From the NCBI GenBank assembly GCA_921293015.1, contig OV121088.1, positions 25,829,645 through 25,893,644 of the forward strand: a DNA stretch of 64,000 bases, read 5' to 3'. Shown piece by piece: positions 59,201 through 64,000 of this stretch; the stretch's first letter is position 1; each line of letters opens with the position of its first letter. The DNA is from Phorcus lineatus (Eukaryota; Mollusca; Gastropoda; Trochida; Trochidae). The notes beneath the pieces were generated by a model that saw only the letters and a list, made by a program, of their open reading frames with translations, made no database searches and was not told the DNA's origin. Both the position numbers and the translations under genes were made by a program.

Positions 59201-61340
59201 ATGTCCTTACAGTACGTTCAATCGTATGCTCAAATTTCTGATTTGCTTTATATTATTGGAGTTCAAAAGATTGGATGTGTCAGAAATAAAAATATTCATA
59301 TAAGAGTTCATTTGTTCCAAAATTTGCACACACAAGTAAATATGATCTTAAGGTGGCTATGAAAAACATATCAGGGCTCTGTTACTGTTTTGCGTATAGT
59401 AAGTTCGTATGATTGTCATTTACATTTTAATAGTAACAATTTGCTGCAAGTATTACAATTCACCTTGTAAAAGGCGGTTCTTGAGTGACGACTGTACGTC
59501 AAGACCGGCACATCCGACATCTACACATGCGGGTCAAGAACAGTCTGCTAGCAGCTGGGTTGATAAGTATTATACTTACATAAGTAAATATACTCAAGGA
59601 AGTAAAAGTAAGTATACATCTTTTTCACATTTATTTTCGTCATGTAAAAGTAAAAGTAAACATAATGTTATGATACGAATACTTATTTCTTGTCGTGTAG
59701 TAACGCACCTGTCACATGGACGCATATTTCACAAGCTCAAGCTCAACAATAAAAACAATATCATGAGTCCAACACTCCACTTAAAATATTTCAGTTATCA
59801 CAACTTTCAATATCTTAAACAAATTGAACAAATGATTCACGAATACTTCTTCCATATTTTGATTTGAAATAATCATTCAAGGAACACCTAACATTGCCTT
59901 GTGTATGGTCTCTCCAAGTTATCGTTATAATACATAAACAGGGGAGTAAGCAAGATATAAACAATAACAGAGTAATTGCTCTTCTAATCATATGTAGTGA
60001 AATATTCAAATATATCATTAACAAGATGAAATAAGGGAAAATAATCATGATTTACAGAGCAATATTCAACAAACGATTTCACTTCGTAAGCTCTGATACA
60101 AAACTATATCAATTTCTAAGGGGGTGAGTTTTTAAATGCAGGTGATATGCTATGGAACTTCTCAATTTCAGAAAATATAAAATAAAAATAAAAATTATGC
60201 ATCTATCAGAGTGTCCAAATGTGTTATTTAGGAGTTCGATAGGGTTGCAGGAAAAGTCCATTCCCATTCTTAACAAATCATGCGCTTATAAACGACAAAC
60301 TTTTAGCCATGGAATATAAGCAAATGAATAAGATACCTACCATTTTTTCAAAAGCTGTGTAATTTAAATGGTTTGGAAGGATTGTTCTCTAATTTGCATT
60401 TGATGAATAAAAGGAATCAGAATAAAAAAAAGCGTTATAGCTTATGGTCGACTTGGTCGGTATCGTTATAATCACTGCGATATAGACTTTATCATGGTCC
60501 TCTATTAACAACCAAAACAAGAATATAATATGATGTTACTTATGATACTTTATGTATGGACACAATACGTTAAGGATATTGTAAATATTGTAATATTTAA
60601 TCAGGTGATAAATTAAGAAAATATGTCATTATCAATAATTTCAGAATTTTCATATATCCTTAATTCTTTTTTGTCCAGTAGATATGCAAACTAAGCCGAA
60701 TAAGAAAAATATTGCTAAGTGAATGGTAACATTATTCAAAGAATCTCAAACATCATCTTTTCAATCGTTAACAATTAGACAAAAACATCTATATCTAAAC
60801 AAATATGTGATAGACAGTGTTTGTTATGTTATCAAAAGTTCGATAACGCTTTATACAAAGGACCAAATAAATTAAGAAATCACTAGCAAGCTAATCAAAA
60901 TTATTTTACAAAATTTATTACAAAATAAAACTGAATACGGAAATTCAAGACAAATTATCATTTCATGTTTCCATATTCTAAAAAAGTAAATTATACTTCT
61001 ATGCACAGCAAAGAATCATTTGAGTTTTTAAAAGTAATGAGCAATACAAATGAAACTGAATGAAAAAAATCTTGGAATGTTGATTCATTGAGCAATGTTT
61101 CTAACAAAAAAACGCCATATACCCTTATTGCACAAATTATCAATCCATGGATGAATACCTATAGTGTAATTAGGGCATATAGACTTACACAATTAAAAAA
61201 GTAAAGGATTATCCAAATATTCTTTTTTTTAAGTATAACATGATTCATTATATGAACTATAGTAATCATTGATATAGAAATCGTATATCTCAGGCCTTTT
61301 CAATTATAGGCTGATGGCAACATTTTGCACGTAGTAGGCG
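56275..61340. other. Intergenic spacer after gene 2
   Basis: About 5 kb. It holds a 62-63-bp tandem duplication at 57060-57184. A segment with a good acceptor at 57464 (TTTTTCAG|ATGAAGGCG) could be an alternative last exon of gene 2, since joining it to 55492 gives DEGVGEIRCGI-stop in frame. Otherwise nothing recognised. Confidence 0.4.
57060..57184. repeat. Two tandem copies of about 62 bp
   Basis: GACCATAT(A/T)TTATATAGTT, TCTATCTCTATTTTTT, CAAACTAAGTGTAATGACTT and TCAGTCTG occur twice back to back with almost no change. Confidence 0.85.
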
Positions 61341-61349
61341 TTTGTAGTT

Positions 61350-64000
<2,651 letters not shown>

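Noticed and set aside
59012..59867. Two + strand frames of 116 and 152 codons
   Set aside because: AT-rich, no domain, no splice context and no homologous counterpart; consistent with chance.

Overview
This is an animal nuclear genome window. Genes are split into short exons with GT/AG introns, are about 65% A+T by eye, and sit among many nested transposable elements. Gene content (a metazoan KANSL3, a Src-type tyrosine kinase, PARP14-like macro/KH proteins), an L2/CR1-like LINE, and a SINE-like repeat with a (GTGA)n end resembling repeats common in molluscs all suggest a marine invertebrate, most likely a bivalve or other mollusc. The species cannot be named from the sequence alone.

Layout. 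(1) 274-2063, + strand: MRPS26, a mitochondrial small-subunit ribosomal protein, complete in four exons; two tandem ETS/GABP-type motifs lie just upstream. (2) 4304-14178, - strand: KANSL3, the NSL chromatin complex subunit, complete in 13 coding exons (1043 aa by my splice model). It is convergent with MRPS26. Its presumed first intron holds a 3.5-kb L2/CR1-like LINE (14296-17822) in the opposite orientation, and paired YY1-like motifs near 18.2-18.4 kb may mark its promoter. (3) 19.3-24.6 kb: a repeat graveyard with a LINE fragment nested in a MITE, a degraded antisense LINE, and two palindromes. (4) 27075-38231 and 45750-56224, both + strand: two paralogous multi-exon genes for macro-domain proteins. 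They share the exon order and intron phases of their C-terminal module but have different N-termini: KH-like in the first, acidic then coiled-coil in the second. Neither shows an ADP-ribosyltransferase catalytic domain before its stop. (5) 61350-63490, - strand: the last two exons of a Src/FRK/PTK6-type tyrosine kinase. The intron between them holds a dead mariner element with near-perfect ends.

How genes relate. MRPS26 acts in mitochondrial translation and KANSL3 in MOF/KAT8-linked promoter activation, so both are housekeeping genes. The two macro-domain genes look like ADP-ribose-binding proteins of the PARP14 kind, a class often linked to innate immunity, and arose by duplication with domain swapping. 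The kinase is cut off by the window edge.

The most unusual feature is a minisatellite of about 16 units (35.30-37.79 kb) whose first unit is the 3' end of a coding exon of the first macro-domain gene together with its splice donor. It has since been invaded by other elements, including a CRE-rich repeat also found in 2-3 tandem copies at 29.7-30.5 kb in the same gene. Splice models were made by eye; the whole-gene coding lengths of the four complete genes are all multiples of three, which supports them, but no alignment or RNA evidence was available.
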